33,816 nt of DNA from Firmicutes bacterium UBA2116 (GCA_002331025.1 DCYG01000031.1:1-33816), one strand, 5' to 3'; numbered from the stretch's first letter, positions 1 through 7,564 are shown. Program-made: numbers and translations. The notes: generated by a model from the letters alone, not told the origin.

Positions 1-2
1 AG

Positions 3-1736
3 GCAGAATATGTAGAAAGTGGTACATTCGGAATGCCGGATAGTGATGTAACTTTGTATGCAGTGTGGGAAATAGCCGAAGTTGAAACAATACCTCTCAA
101 TGTTCGCAAGTACTGGTATGACAGTGAAACTCAATCTCAAGAGCCTGAAAAAGAACCTCAAGTACTTAAATCAACTTCATCATCAATGAGACCGGGAAGT
201 ATAACGGTTCACTTATTAGATGAAACAGGAAATCTTGTTGACACTACCGTTATAACTTATGATGCAGAATATTATGAATGGTTTGGACAATTCGAAGTTT
301 CAGCAAATATTTCTGATGAGGAACTGAGAAACTATAAAATAGAAGAAGAAGTTCCTGATAATTATATCTACAGCTTTAGAAGTGATGGATTTGATGGCTT
401 TGAGTTATACAATATTGAAGTTATGGATATTCCTGTAACGAAAGTATGGAATGGACCTGTAGGAGGCGAAGTTGAAGTTGTATTATTAGATTCTGAAGGC
501 GAACCTACAGATTACACCTTAACTCTGAATAAGAATAACGGCTGGAAAGATTCGTTTAAGTTACCTAAATATGAAATTGGTGAATATTGGGGAGATTTTA
601 CAGAACTTAAGTACGATGGGTATGAAGTAGTAGAAAAACCTATTGCAGGATATACCCCTGAGGTAACTGGAAATATCGAAGATGGATTTGTAGTTACCAA
701 TACGTACAATGATGAAGAGCCCGGAAAGTATTATGTAGAAATAAAAATTGAACATTTTACGAGAGACGGGAACAGTGCCCCTGTGAAATATGGTAATACA
801 GTTATCCATACAAAGAATGTTGCTGTTACATCAGGAACTGCTATAGTAAGCTCCATTAAAGGAGATGGCTACAGTATAACAATTAGTGGATATAGGTATG
901 TTGAATCATCTCCGACGGCTTATCCGAGAGAAGTTATAGACATAACTTCAGGCTCTGCAATAACCGGGTCGGCATTGAAGACATATGAGTTCCAATTATT
1001 CTACGACAGAAACAGACCGAGCAGACCTGACAGACCTGACAGACCGACAATCATAGAGGATCCTGAAATTCCGTTAGCTGACCTTGATAAGGTTGATCAC
1101 TTTGCTTACGTAATAGGTTATCCTGATGGAGAAGTTAAGCCGATGGGTAAGATTACAAGGGAAGAAGTGGCGATGATATTCTACAGGCTGCTGACTGATG
1201 ATAGCAGGGATGAGTGGTTGAGTGATGTTAATCCGTTTACGGATTTGTCAGGACACGATTGGTCCAACAGAGCTATATCAACACTTTACAATGCGGGCAT
1301 AATCAAGGGATATCCTAACGGAACGTTTAAGCCGTCAGATCCGATATCACGTGCAGAATTTGCAACTATAGCAGCTAAGTTCGATGAACTCGAGCTTCAA
1401 GATACAACTAAATTTACAGATATATTTGGTCATTGGGCAGAGAAGTATATTACCTCTTCTGAAATTAAGGGATGGGTTAAAGGCTATCCGGATTTAACAT
1501 TTAAACCTGAACAAGATATTACAAGAGCGGAAGCAATGACATTGATAAACAATGTATTGGAAAGAGCTGTTCCTGCTGAAAATATACATCCTGACGCAAT
1601 ATTCTGGCCGGATATGACAAGTGATGATTGGTATTATGAAGCTGTAATGGAAGCAACAAACAGCCATGACTATATTTACGAGGAAGACGGAGATGAACTT
1701 TGGACCGGCATGAAAGCCAACAAAGTATGGCCGTAA
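3..1736 (+). CDS. S-layer-homology surface protein, 5'-truncated by the window edge
   Basis: The reading frame is open from the first complete codon at nucleotide 3, so the true start lies to the left; the ATG at 33 is internal. The first visible residues (FGMPDSDVTLYAVWE) match the end of a Listeria-Bacteroides/InlB B-type repeat. Two Cna-B-like beta-sandwich stretches follow (roughly nt 90-420 and 425-710), ending in phrases such as VVTNTYND. After a further beta-rich stretch comes an Arg-Pro-Asp-rich linker (about nt 1014-1050). Three SLH domains then run over about nt 1095-1200, 1233-1380 and 1413-1565, two of them with the GYP-G-F-P and R-AE signatures. SLH domains bind pyruvylated secondary cell-wall polymers, so this is inferred to be a non-covalently anchored surface protein, possibly an adhesin. 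A terminator follows the stop. The ligand cannot be inferred. Confidence 0.9.
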   Translation, partial: AEYVESGTFGMPDSDVTLYAVWEIAEVETIPLNVRKYWYDSETQSQEPEKEPQVLKSTSSSMRPGSITVHLLDETGNLVDTTVITYDAEYYEWFGQFEVSANISDEELRNYKIEEEVPDNYIYSFRSDGFDGFELYNIEVMDIPVTKVWNGPVGGEVEVVLLDSEGEPTDYTLTLNKNNGWKDSFKLPKYEIGEYWGDFTELKYDGYEVVEKPIAGYTPEVTGNIEDGFVVTNTYNDEEPGKYYVEIKIEHFTRDGNSAPVKYGNTVIHTKNVAVTSGTAIVSSIKGDGYSITISGYRYVESSPTAYPREVIDITSGSAITGSALKTYEFQLFYDRNRPSRPDRPDRPTIIEDPEIPLADLDKVDHFAYVIGYPDGEVKPMGKITREEVAMIFYRLLTDDSRDEWLSDVNPFTDLSGHDWSNRAISTLYNAGIIKGYPNGTFKPSDPISRAEFATIAAKFDELELQDTTKFTDIFGHWAEKYITSSEIKGWVKGYPDLTFKPEQDITRAEAMTLINNVLERAVPAENIHPDAIFWPDMTSDDWYYEAVMEATNSHDYIYEEDGDELWTGMKANKVWP

Positions 1737-1758
1737 ATAATTAAATAAAAATTAGAGG

Positions 1759-1781
1759 GCGGAGCGAATGCTCCGCTTTTT
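1759..1781 (+). terminator. Rho-independent terminator of the SLH protein gene
   Basis: A perfect 7-bp stem, GCGGAGC (1759-1765) with GCTCCGC (1770-1776), closes a GAAT loop and is followed at once by a T-run. It lies 23 nt after the stop codon. Confidence 0.85.
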
Positions 1782-1827
1782 CGCTTAATTAACGTATAAG
1801 ATTAACAAATTATTAACACATATCGGG

Positions 1828-1854
1828 TTTAAGTCTGGATAATAAGGGTATAAT
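1828..1854 (+). promoter_or_regulatory. Possible sigma-A promoter for the rubredoxin-flavoprotein gene
   Basis: A perfect TATAAT sits at 1849-1854, about 50 nt before the start codon. The best -35 candidate (TTTAAG, 1828-1833) is poor and its 15-bp spacer is short. The position after a terminator makes a promoter necessary here, but the -35 assignment is weak. Confidence 0.35.
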
Positions 1855-1904
1855 TTCATTTGGCAGATTAATGCAAAATGATTGATAATTCGGAGGATTG
1901 ATGT

Positions 1905-3218
1905 ATGAGATGGAAGTGTACTGTTTGCGGAGAAATTATGGAGGGAGAAAGTCCGCCTGAGGCTTGTCCGGTTTGCGGGGTAGAGCCCGAATATTTTGTT
2001 AAATTAGAGGATGAGGTAATCGGTGAAACTACTGATAAACAAGAAAATATAGTCATAATCGGTGCCAGCGGGGCAGGCTTATATGCGGCAATAGAAATTA
2101 GAAAAAGAAACAAGGACAGCAAGTTGACAGTTGTATCTAAGGAAGAAGTAAAGGGTTATTTCAGACCTCAATTGTCTAAGATGCTCGGAAATGATGACGT
2201 GACTGTTGAGTCAATGGTTATAAAGGATGATGATTGGTTTAAGGGAAACAACGTAAATCTTTTATTAAACAAATTGGTTGAAAAAATCGATACTGTCAAT
2301 AAAAAGGTTATATTAAACGATGGTCGGGAATTAAATTATACGAAATTAATAATTGCAACCGGAGCCGAAGTATTTGTTCCGCCCTTCCCGGGCAGGGAAA
2401 AGCAGGGTGTATTTACGTTGAGATATGCTAAGGACGGAAAAGCTATAAGGGAATATGCCAAGGGAAAAAAGACGGGTGCCGTTATCGGAGGGGGCATTCT
2501 CGGCTTGGAAGCTGCAAATGAGCTTAAGAAGCTTGGACTTACGGTAACTGTAATTGAGGTTGCCGACAGGATTTTACCCAGACAGCTTGACAAGGATGCT
2601 TCAAGGGTATTGGAAGAAGCTTTAAGCAATTTTGGAGTCAGCTTTAAAAAGGGTGTCGGAACTAAAGAAATTACAGGTGATGAGAAAGCAAAGGGAATAC
2701 TTCTCGACAACGGAGAGGAAGTTGATGCGGAGCTTGTTATAGTTTCAACGGGAGTAAAAGCAAACAGTAAAATTGCCGAAGGCTGCGAAATTGAAATTAA
2801 AAGAGCCATAGTTGTAAATGAAAAAATGGAAACCGCTGCTAAGGATGTATATGCCTGCGGAGATTGCGCCGAATTTAATGGCATTAATTATGCATTGTGG
2901 AGTGAGGCGATTGAACAGGGAAAGACAGCAGGAATCAATGCTGTGGGTGGCAGCAGCGTATATGCAAATATCATTCCGTCCACTACGTTGAATGCATTTG
3001 GTATCAGTGTATTTTCCGTAGGGGATGTAGGAGCTGATTCGGAAAAAGATTACAAGACATATGAGGCAGCCGACGGAAACAATTACAAGAAATTATACTT
3101 TGTGGACGGAATTCTGTCCGGAGGAATTTTGATTGGTGACACTCATCAGACTGTGGATTTGATAGAGGGATTTGAAAAAAGTAAAAATATGAATGAAATG
3201 ATAGAAAAATTCAAGTAA
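1905..3218 (+). CDS. Rubredoxin-like domain / FAD-dependent NAD(P)H oxidoreductase
   Basis: A 437-residue soluble fusion. Residues 1-34 are a short rubredoxin-like iron site (C5-x2-C8 and C21-x2-C24, the second in CPVCG). The rest is a two-dinucleotide-fold flavoprotein of the rubredoxin reductase/nitrite reductase/NADH oxidase type: FAD-binding GASGAG at 53-58, an ATGAE motif at 151-155, NAD(P)-binding GGGILG at 195-200, and a late FAD-contacting YACGD. The likely role is electron transfer from NAD(P)H through FAD to the attached iron centre or an external rubredoxin or diiron acceptor, as in oxygen and peroxide detoxification of anaerobes; the acceptor is inference. GGAGG at 1892-1896 lies 8 nt before this ATG, which favours 1905 over the out-of-frame ATG at 1901. 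It is monocistronic, flanked by terminators. Confidence 0.9.
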   Translation: MRWKCTVCGEIMEGESPPEACPVCGVEPEYFVKLEDEVIGETTDKQENIVIIGASGAGLYAAIEIRKRNKDSKLTVVSKEEVKGYFRPQLSKMLGNDDVTVESMVIKDDDWFKGNNVNLLLNKLVEKIDTVNKKVILNDGRELNYTKLIIATGAEVFVPPFPGREKQGVFTLRYAKDGKAIREYAKGKKTGAVIGGGILGLEAANELKKLGLTVTVIEVADRILPRQLDKDASRVLEEALSNFGVSFKKGVGTKEITGDEKAKGILLDNGEEVDAELVIVSTGVKANSKIAEGCEIEIKRAIVVNEKMETAAKDVYACGDCAEFNGINYALWSEAIEQGKTAGINAVGGSSVYANIIPSTTLNAFGISVFSVGDVGADSEKDYKTYEAADGNNYKKLYFVDGILSGGILIGDTHQTVDLIEGFEKSKNMNEMIEKFK

Positions 3219-3246
3219 TAAAAATTTATTTTTTATATATGATAAT

Positions 3247-3280
3247 GCATGGCTATATTCATAAAGTCGTGCTTTTTTTT
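3247..3280 (+). terminator. Terminator after the rubredoxin-flavoprotein gene
   Basis: An 8-bp stem with two G-T pairs, GCATGGCT (3247-3254) with AGTCGTGC (3265-3272), closes a 10-nt loop and is followed by eight T residues (3273-3280). It separates the oxidoreductase from the sporulation promoter downstream. Confidence 0.75.
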
Positions 3281-3297
3281 ATTTTTGGAGACACGAA

Positions 3298-3330
3298 TTG
3301 ACAAAATATTTTTAAATCGTCACTTATAAT
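3298..3330 (+). promoter_or_regulatory. spoIIG-type (Spo0A-dependent) promoter
   Basis: A consensus -35 TTGACA (3298-3303) and a consensus -10 TATAAT (3325-3330) are separated by 21 bp, too far for unassisted sigma-A. The Bacillus subtilis spoIIG promoter has the same peculiarity (about 22 bp) and is activated by phosphorylated Spo0A. Possible degenerate 0A boxes are TGACAAA overlapping the -35 (3299-3305) and ATCGTCA in the spacer (3316-3322, one mismatch to TTCGNCA). The next gene is spoIIGA, which supports the reading. The Spo0A sites themselves are inferred. Confidence 0.7.
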
Positions 3331-3363
3331 TGATAACATAGCTTAACAGCTTCGGAGGTGGAG

Positions 3364-4269
3364 ATGGTTTATTATGTTGAATATGTCTTCGCTGAAAATT
3401 TTATTATTGATTTTATTTTATTATTCATCACAGGTAAGCTGGTAAAGAAAGGTATCATTTACAAAAGATTAATCGCTGCTTCGGCAGTCGGTGCATTATA
3501 TGTTATATTAACTGCGTATATAGCCGAAGCCTTTATGACTTATTTTATAGTTAAGTTCAGTGTTTCCGTATTAATGCTTATGATTGCTTTTGATTGTAAG
3601 GGGGTACTTGCCAATATCAGAGTTATCATTTGCTTTTATATTACGTCCTTGATAATGGTCGGAATTATTACCGGTCTATATTATTTTACTTATTCAAAGG
3701 TTACGGTAAGTGTAATTGTTATATCCTTTTTTACAGGATATGTTGCATTAAGCTTCTTTTTTAAGGAAATCAAGTTAAGGCAGGAAAAAAGTAATTACAT
3801 GAGGACAGTTGCCATCGGGTTGTCAGGCAGAAGTAAGTCAATTAAAGGATTCATTGATACAGGAAATGAGCTTTCCGATCCGTTGACCGGAAAGCCGGTT
3901 ATTGTTGTAAACATACAATGCATTAAAAATATTTTGGGAGATGAATTGTATACCAGTGTCTTAAGCTTTTACAACAAAGAAAAAAGCTATGAGGAAATTT
4001 TAAGCAGTCACAGCGATATAAACCTGAGGATAATAAGATTTAATACAATCAGTTCAAAGGATGAGATGATGGTTTGTATTATCCCTGATGATATTGAAAT
4101 AATGGATAATGTCAATAAAAAAGATACAGCAAAAAAAATTACAGCAGATGCAATCATTGGATTGTATCCGAAAAAAATAAGTCAAAAGGAGGATTACGAC
4201 GCTTTATTGTTTAACAAAATACTTGAATGGGAGTTGGAACAAAATAATGAGCTTGTTAATGTATGTTAA
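3364..4269 (+). CDS. spoIIGA: Sigma-E processing peptidase SpoIIGA
   Basis: A 301-residue integral membrane aspartic protease that removes the pro-sequence of sigma-E in the mother cell after a forespore signal. Five hydrophobic segments fill residues 1-135. The cytoplasmic half carries the protease motif FIDTGNELSDPLTGKPV with the catalytic Asp at about residue 165, comparable to the DSGN motif of the Bacillus enzyme. The GTG at 3358 overlaps the GGAGG (3354-3358), so the ATG at 3364 with a 5-nt spacing is the better start. The gene is followed by, and overlaps, sigE, the standard spoIIG arrangement. The upstream neighbour is an unrelated oxidoreductase rather than the ftsZ region found in many spore formers. 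Confidence 0.93.
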   Translation: MVYYVEYVFAENFIIDFILLFITGKLVKKGIIYKRLIAASAVGALYVILTAYIAEAFMTYFIVKFSVSVLMLMIAFDCKGVLANIRVIICFYITSLIMVGIITGLYYFTYSKVTVSVIVISFFTGYVALSFFFKEIKLRQEKSNYMRTVAIGLSGRSKSIKGFIDTGNELSDPLTGKPVIVVNIQCIKNILGDELYTSVLSFYNKEKSYEEILSSHSDINLRIIRFNTISSKDEMMVCIIPDDIEIMDNVNKKDTAKKITADAIIGLYPKKISQKEDYDALLFNKILEWELEQNNELVNVC

Positions 4270-4969
4270 AAAATTTTTTAGAAATTTATTTAACTTTATA
4301 ATAGATAAGCTGGGATTTGCAGAAGATATTTTTTATATAGGCGGAAGTGATACACTTCCCGCACCGCTGTCTCAGGAAGAAGAAAAGGAAATAATAAACA
4401 GATTAAAGGATTCGGATGAAGCAAAGACAATCCTGATTGAGCACAATTTGAGATTGGTGGTTTATCTTGCGAAAAAATTCGAATCTACAGGAATTAATGT
4501 AGAGGATTTAATATCGATAGGAACAATCGGACTTATAAAAGCAGTCAATACTTTTAAGGCTGAAAAAAATATTAAGCTTGCAACGTATGCTTCCAAATGC
4601 ATTGAAAATGAAATTTTAATGCATCTGAGGCGTGTAGGTAAGGCAAAAGCGGAAATATCATTAGATGAACCGCTAAATATCGATTGGGACGGAAATGAAC
4701 TTTTGCTGTCCGATATTTTGGGTACTGAAGAAGATGTTGTTTTCAAAGATATGGAAAATGAAGTAGATTTAAATCTATTGAATGATTCAATCAAGAAATT
4801 AAACAAGAGGGAATACATGATCATGAAATTAAGGTTCGGTCTTAATAATTCTAAAAGCTTCACTCAGAAGGAAGTTGCGGATATGCTTGGTATTTCCCAA
4901 TCTTATATATCTCGTCTTGAAAAAAAGATACTAAATCGGCTAAAAAAGGAAATCAACAAAGCAGTATAA
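4247..4969 (+). CDS. sigE: Sporulation sigma factor sigma-E (pro-sigma-E)
   Basis: The mother-cell sigma factor, recognised by very close similarity to B. subtilis SigE, including NLRLVVYLAKKFESTGIN, DLISIGTIGLIKAVNTF, DEPLNIDWDGNELLLSD and the C-terminal region-4 helix-turn-helix GISQSYISRLEKKI. The N-terminus is a basic, hydrophobic pro-sequence of about 25-29 residues ending at AEDIF/YIGGSD, the expected SpoIIGA cleavage position by analogy with Bacillus. The start is uncertain: ATG 4247 (used here, 23-nt overlap with spoIIGA, GGAG 13 nt upstream) or ATG 4259 (shorter overlap, no clear Shine-Dalgarno). Either implies translational coupling to the protease that activates it. Confidence 0.95.
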   Translation: MSLLMYVKKFFRNLFNFIIDKLGFAEDIFYIGGSDTLPAPLSQEEEKEIINRLKDSDEAKTILIEHNLRLVVYLAKKFESTGINVEDLISIGTIGLIKAVNTFKAEKNIKLATYASKCIENEILMHLRRVGKAKAEISLDEPLNIDWDGNELLLSDILGTEEDVVFKDMENEVDLNLLNDSIKKLNKREYMIMKLRFGLNNSKSFTQKEVADMLGISQSYISRLEKKILNRLKKEINKAV

Positions 4970-4992
4970 AAAACAGTACTACGGAGATAATT
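4964..4992 (+). promoter_or_regulatory. Candidate sigma-F promoter for sigG
   Basis: GTATA (4964-4968) followed 14 bp later by GGAGATAATT (4983-4992) fits the sigma-F pattern (about GYWTA ... GGNRANANTW); the spacer is slightly shorter than usual. The -35 element overlaps the sigE stop codon. In Bacillus sigG is transcribed by sigma-F from the sigE-sigG gap, so position and sequence agree. Not experimentally shown here. Confidence 0.5.
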
Positions 4993-5030
4993 TTTAAGGG
5001 GGATAAATTTGTTAAAGGGGAAAAACGGCG

Positions 5031-5804
5031 ATGATAAACAAAGTAGTTATATGTGGCGTTAATACTTCTCAATTGCCTACGATTAAAACTTCAGAAATGA
5101 GAGGTATGATTAAGAAAATCCAAGAAGGTGACACTGAGCTCAGAGAACAGTTTATTAAAGGCAATTTGCGTCTTGTGCTCAGCGTTATTCAAAGGTTTAA
5201 TTCTAAAAATGAGCCGGTTGATGATTTGTTTCAAATTGGTTGCGTAGGTCTTATAAAGGCGATTGATAATTTTGATTTGTCCTTGGACGTAAAATTTTCT
5301 ACATATGCTGTACCAATGATTATCGGTGAAATCAGAAGATACTTAAGAGATAATAATTCTATCAGAGTATCAAGGTCAATGAAGGATACAGCTTATAAAG
5401 CGTTGCAAATAAGAGAAAGACTAACTTCAAGCGGTTCTCAGGAGCCGACTATCGCCGAAATAGCTAATGAAATAGGCGTTGATAAGGAAGAAATCATATT
5501 TGCATTAGAATCTATTCAAGAGCCGATATCGTTGTTCGAACCTATTTACAATGACGGTGGCGATGCGCTTTATGTGGTTGATCAGGTAAAGGATGAAAAG
5601 AATATAGATGAAAAATGGATTGAAAAGATAACGTTGGAGGATAGTATCAACAATTTATCTGAAAGGGAAAAGCAAATTGTTGATATGCGTTTTTATAAAG
5701 GTAAGACTCAAATGGAGGTAGCCGAAGAAATAGGCATTTCCCAAGCACAGGTATCGAGGCTGGAAAAGTCGGCTCTTGCTCAGTTGAAAAAAGGATTCAA
5801 ATAG
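5031..5804 (+). CDS. sigG: Forespore sigma factor sigma-G
   Basis: A 257-residue late forespore sigma factor. It aligns along its whole length with B. subtilis SigG: VVICGVNTSQLP at the N-terminus, NLRLVLSVIQRFN, VKFSTYAVPMIIGEIRRYLR in region 2, SLFEPIYNDGGDALYVVDQ, and the region-4 helix-turn-helix KTQMEVAEEIGISQAQVSRL. AGGGG (5016-5020) lies 10 nt before the ATG. The 61-nt gap after sigE carries a sigma-F-like promoter, so sigG can be read both from the spoIIG promoter and in the forespore. A short TGAACAG-type repeat begins right after the stop. Confidence 0.96.
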   Translation: MINKVVICGVNTSQLPTIKTSEMRGMIKKIQEGDTELREQFIKGNLRLVLSVIQRFNSKNEPVDDLFQIGCVGLIKAIDNFDLSLDVKFSTYAVPMIIGEIRRYLRDNNSIRVSRSMKDTAYKALQIRERLTSSGSQEPTIAEIANEIGVDKEEIIFALESIQEPISLFEPIYNDGGDALYVVDQVKDEKNIDEKWIEKITLEDSINNLSEREKQIVDMRFYKGKTQMEVAEEIGISQAQVSRLEKSALAQLKKGFK

Positions 5805-5805
5805 C

Positions 5806-5841
5806 AGTGAACATTGAATAATGAACAGTGAACAGTTAATG
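5806..5841 (+). repeat. Short GTGAACA-type iterated repeat, copy 1
   Basis: Imperfect iterations of AGTGAACA / AATGAACA lie immediately after the sigG stop. The 18-mer at 5820-5837 recurs exactly, in inverse orientation, at 6250-6267 inside the 3' end of dxr. Confidence 0.6.
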
Positions 5842-5867
5842 AAGGATTTGTGCGTGCACAAATCCTT
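5842..5867. terminator. Symmetrical hairpin between convergent sigG and ylmC
   Basis: A 12-bp perfect inverted repeat (AAGGATTTGTGC at 5842-5853 with GCACAAATCCTT at 5856-5867) lies between genes that end toward each other. It probably serves as a bidirectional terminator, although neither side has a long T-run. Confidence 0.55.
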
Positions 5868-5885
5868 TGGCAATTTTATATATAA

Positions 5886-6158
5886 TCATTCAAGCATATC
5901 TTTTATTGCCCTATTGTTAACGTCATCGTCGACATTAACGATTATTACATCAATACCAATTTTTAATATTTCTTCCCACTTAATCCTTCTTGCCTTGGAC
6001 TTTCCGAGCATACCCATAAATTTGCTTGCTTCTTCTATATAAAAGCCAATAATTTTTCCTTTTTTTGTATCTATTTCCACGTCGTCAAATCTACCCATAA
6101 TTTCTCCGTCTTTAATATTAACAACATCTTTTTCAATCAGATCCCAATAATTAGTCAA
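5886..6158 (-). CDS. YlmC/YmxH-family PRC-barrel protein (sporulation-associated family)
   Basis: A small PRC-barrel protein of about 90 residues: DVVNIKDGEIMGRFDDVEID ... GKIIGFYIEE is the family core, followed by IKWEEILKIGIDVIIVN. Members of this family are commonly encoded beside sigE-sigG in spore formers; the molecular function is not established. The start is chosen by the ribosome-binding site: AGGGTGGTGA (6172-6163 on the minus strand) is 8/10 identical to the anti-Shine-Dalgarno complement and leaves 5 nt before TTG 6158. The GTG codons at 6170 and 6167 lie inside that site and are less likely. Unlike its usual co-directional position after sigG, here it is convergent with sigG. Confidence 0.82.
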   Translation of the reverse strand: MTNYWDLIEKDVVNIKDGEIMGRFDDVEIDTKKGKIIGFYIEEASKFMGMLGKSKARRIKWEEILKIGIDVIIVNVDDDVNNRAIKDMLE

Positions 6159-6218
6159 GAAGTTCACCACCCTAATATTATATACTATAAATTATGTACA
6201 ACTTCTCTCTTTTATTAC

Positions 6219-6243
6219 AAAAAAAAGAACGCCTCAGCGTTCT
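6219..6243 (-). terminator. dxr terminator overlapping the dxr stop codon
   Basis: On the minus strand AGAACGC-TGAG-GCGTTCT (6243-6226) is a perfect 7-bp stem followed by a run of T (A-run 6219-6226 on the plus strand). The loop contains the TGA stop codon of dxr, so the 5' arm lies in coding sequence. Confidence 0.85.
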
Positions 6244-7430
6244 GTCAGAAACTGTTCACTGTTCATTGTTCTTTTTTCACCGTTCATTAGTGAAGCTATG
6301 GTTCGCCTTGTCCATTCTTCGGCTCCTAGGATTGTTTCTATTGAATCAATTTTTGCGGGAGAGTGTTTTAGCATAACCTGTTCATTTAAGTTTCCTATAT
6401 CGAGGAAGCTTATTTTTTTATTTAAAAATAAATCGACACATACTTCATTTGATGCGTTTAATACTGCCGGCATAGTACCGCCTGATTTTAAAGCATCGAA
6501 AGCCAGCCTCAGGCATTTAAACACTTCCATATCCGGTTTTTCAAATGTTAAATTACCTATATCCGTAAGGGATAGGCTTTTATAGCTGTTATGAGTACGT
6601 TCCGGATAAAACAAAGCAAATTGTATAGGCACCCTCATGTCAGGAAGTCCAAGCTGCGCAATTGTGGAATGATCTATAAATTCAACTCCCGAATGAATGA
6701 TGCTCTGGGGGTGAACAAGAACCTCTATCTGTTCCGGCTCTATGTCAAATAAAAATTTTGCTTCGATTACCTCTAAGCCTTTGTTCATTAAGGTTGCCGA
6801 ATCTATGGTAATCTTTTTGCCCATTGACCAATTCGGATGTTTTAAAGCATCCTCTACAGTTGCATTTTTTAAATATTCAGTATCCTTACCTCTGAACGGT
6901 CCGCCGGAAGCCGTCAGCAATATTTTATTGACAAACCTGTATTCATTTGCCATTAAGCATTGGAAAATAGCGCTGTGTTCACTGTCCACAGGGATTATCT
7001 GAGAATTGTATTTTTCGGCTAAGTTCATTATGTAGCTGCCGCCCGTAACCAATGTTTCCTTGTTGGCAAGTGCAATTTTCTTACGCTTTTTTATAGCTGC
7101 AATCGTGGGTTTTAATCCTATCATACCTGATATAGCAGTTACTGTTATTTCACTTTTTTCAAGTTCTGCCGCTTGTATGAGACCTTCCATACCAAAGGAT
7201 ATTTCCGTCTTGCAATCTTTTGGAAGCATTTTCTTCAAGGCAAGTGCTTTTTCTTCGCTCATAACAGAGCAAAGCTCCGGCTCGAATTCTATTATTTGTT
7301 CTTTCAGCAGTTCTATATTATTATTTCCGGTAATGGCACATACCTTTAAGTTTACCGCATGCTCTCTTACTACGTCCAATGTCTGTGTCCCTATGGAACC
7401 TGTGGAACCAAGTATACTTATATATTTCAT
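6234..7430 (-). CDS. dxr: 1-deoxy-D-xylulose 5-phosphate reductoisomerase
   Basis: A 398-residue cytosolic enzyme of the MEP isoprenoid pathway, converting DXP to 2-C-methyl-D-erythritol 4-phosphate with NADPH and a divalent metal. Visible hallmarks are the N-terminal NADPH-binding GSTGSIGTQTLDVV, VDSEHSAIFQCL with metal-binding acidic residues, TASGGPFRGKD, and HPNWSMGKKITIDSATLMNKGLE. AAGGAGA lies 6 nt before the ATG. The gene stands alone, divergent from thrC, rather than in the common cdsA-dxr-rseP-ispG cluster. The last roughly 15 residues (GEKRTMNSEQFLTER) are beyond the usual family end and are encoded by a copy of the TGAACAG repeat, so the 3' end appears to have been extended by repeat insertion. 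Confidence 0.96.
   Translation of the reverse strand: MKYISILGSTGSIGTQTLDVVREHAVNLKVCAITGNNNIELLKEQIIEFEPELCSVMSEEKALALKKMLPKDCKTEISFGMEGLIQAAELEKSEITVTAISGMIGLKPTIAAIKKRKKIALANKETLVTGGSYIMNLAEKYNSQIIPVDSEHSAIFQCLMANEYRFVNKILLTASGGPFRGKDTEYLKNATVEDALKHPNWSMGKKITIDSATLMNKGLEVIEAKFLFDIEPEQIEVLVHPQSIIHSGVEFIDHSTIAQLGLPDMRVPIQFALFYPERTHNSYKSLSLTDIGNLTFEKPDMEVFKCLRLAFDALKSGGTMPAVLNASNEVCVDLFLNKKISFLDIGNLNEQVMLKHSPAKIDSIETILGAEEWTRRTIASLMNGEKRTMNSEQFLTER
6250..6267 (-). repeat. Short TGAACAG-type repeat, copy 2, inside the dxr 3' end
   Basis: An exact reverse complement of the 18 bases at 5820-5837. It encodes part of the non-conserved C-terminal tail of Dxr (TMNSEQF). Confidence 0.7.
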
Positions 7431-7460
7431 GAGTGTCTCCTTATGTTCTTGTCAAATACT

Positions 7461-7488
7461 ATTTTATCACAATTATGACTTATTGCAA
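7461..7488 (-). promoter_or_regulatory. Likely dxr promoter
   Basis: On the minus strand TTGCAA (7488-7483) and TAAAAT (7466-7461) are spaced by 16 bp, about 30 nt upstream of the dxr start. Each hexamer is one or two changes from consensus. Confidence 0.45.
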
Positions 7489-7535
7489 TTATTTCTTATT
7501 GGCACGCTTGTTAATATGTTTCATCGAAAAAACAC

Positions 7536-7564
7536 TTGTAATTATTCTGAGAACAGTATATTAT
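7536..7564 (+). promoter_or_regulatory. Possible promoter of the thrC operon
   Basis: TTGTAA (7536-7541) and TATTAT (7559-7564) with a 17-bp spacer lie about 33 nt before the thrC start in the divergent dxr/thrC gap. The stretch is very AT-rich, so chance matches are possible. I see no threonine leader peptide or attenuator. Confidence 0.35.

Noticed and set aside
1014..1052. Short tandem AGACCTGAC units in the surface-protein gene as a possible CRISPR or regulatory repeat.
   Set aside because: They are in-frame codons for an Arg-Pro-Asp linker before the SLH domains; there are no spacers.
2336..2884. A 182-codon reading frame antisense to the rubredoxin-flavoprotein gene.
   Set aside because: Low-complexity Ser/Thr/Ala/Pro composition typical of reverse-strand shadow frames, no ribosome-binding site and no recognisable domain.
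5821..6042. A 73-codon plus-strand frame after sigG.
   Set aside because: It starts inside the short repeat, runs through the hairpin and is antisense to the ylmC/ymxH-family gene; no domain is seen.
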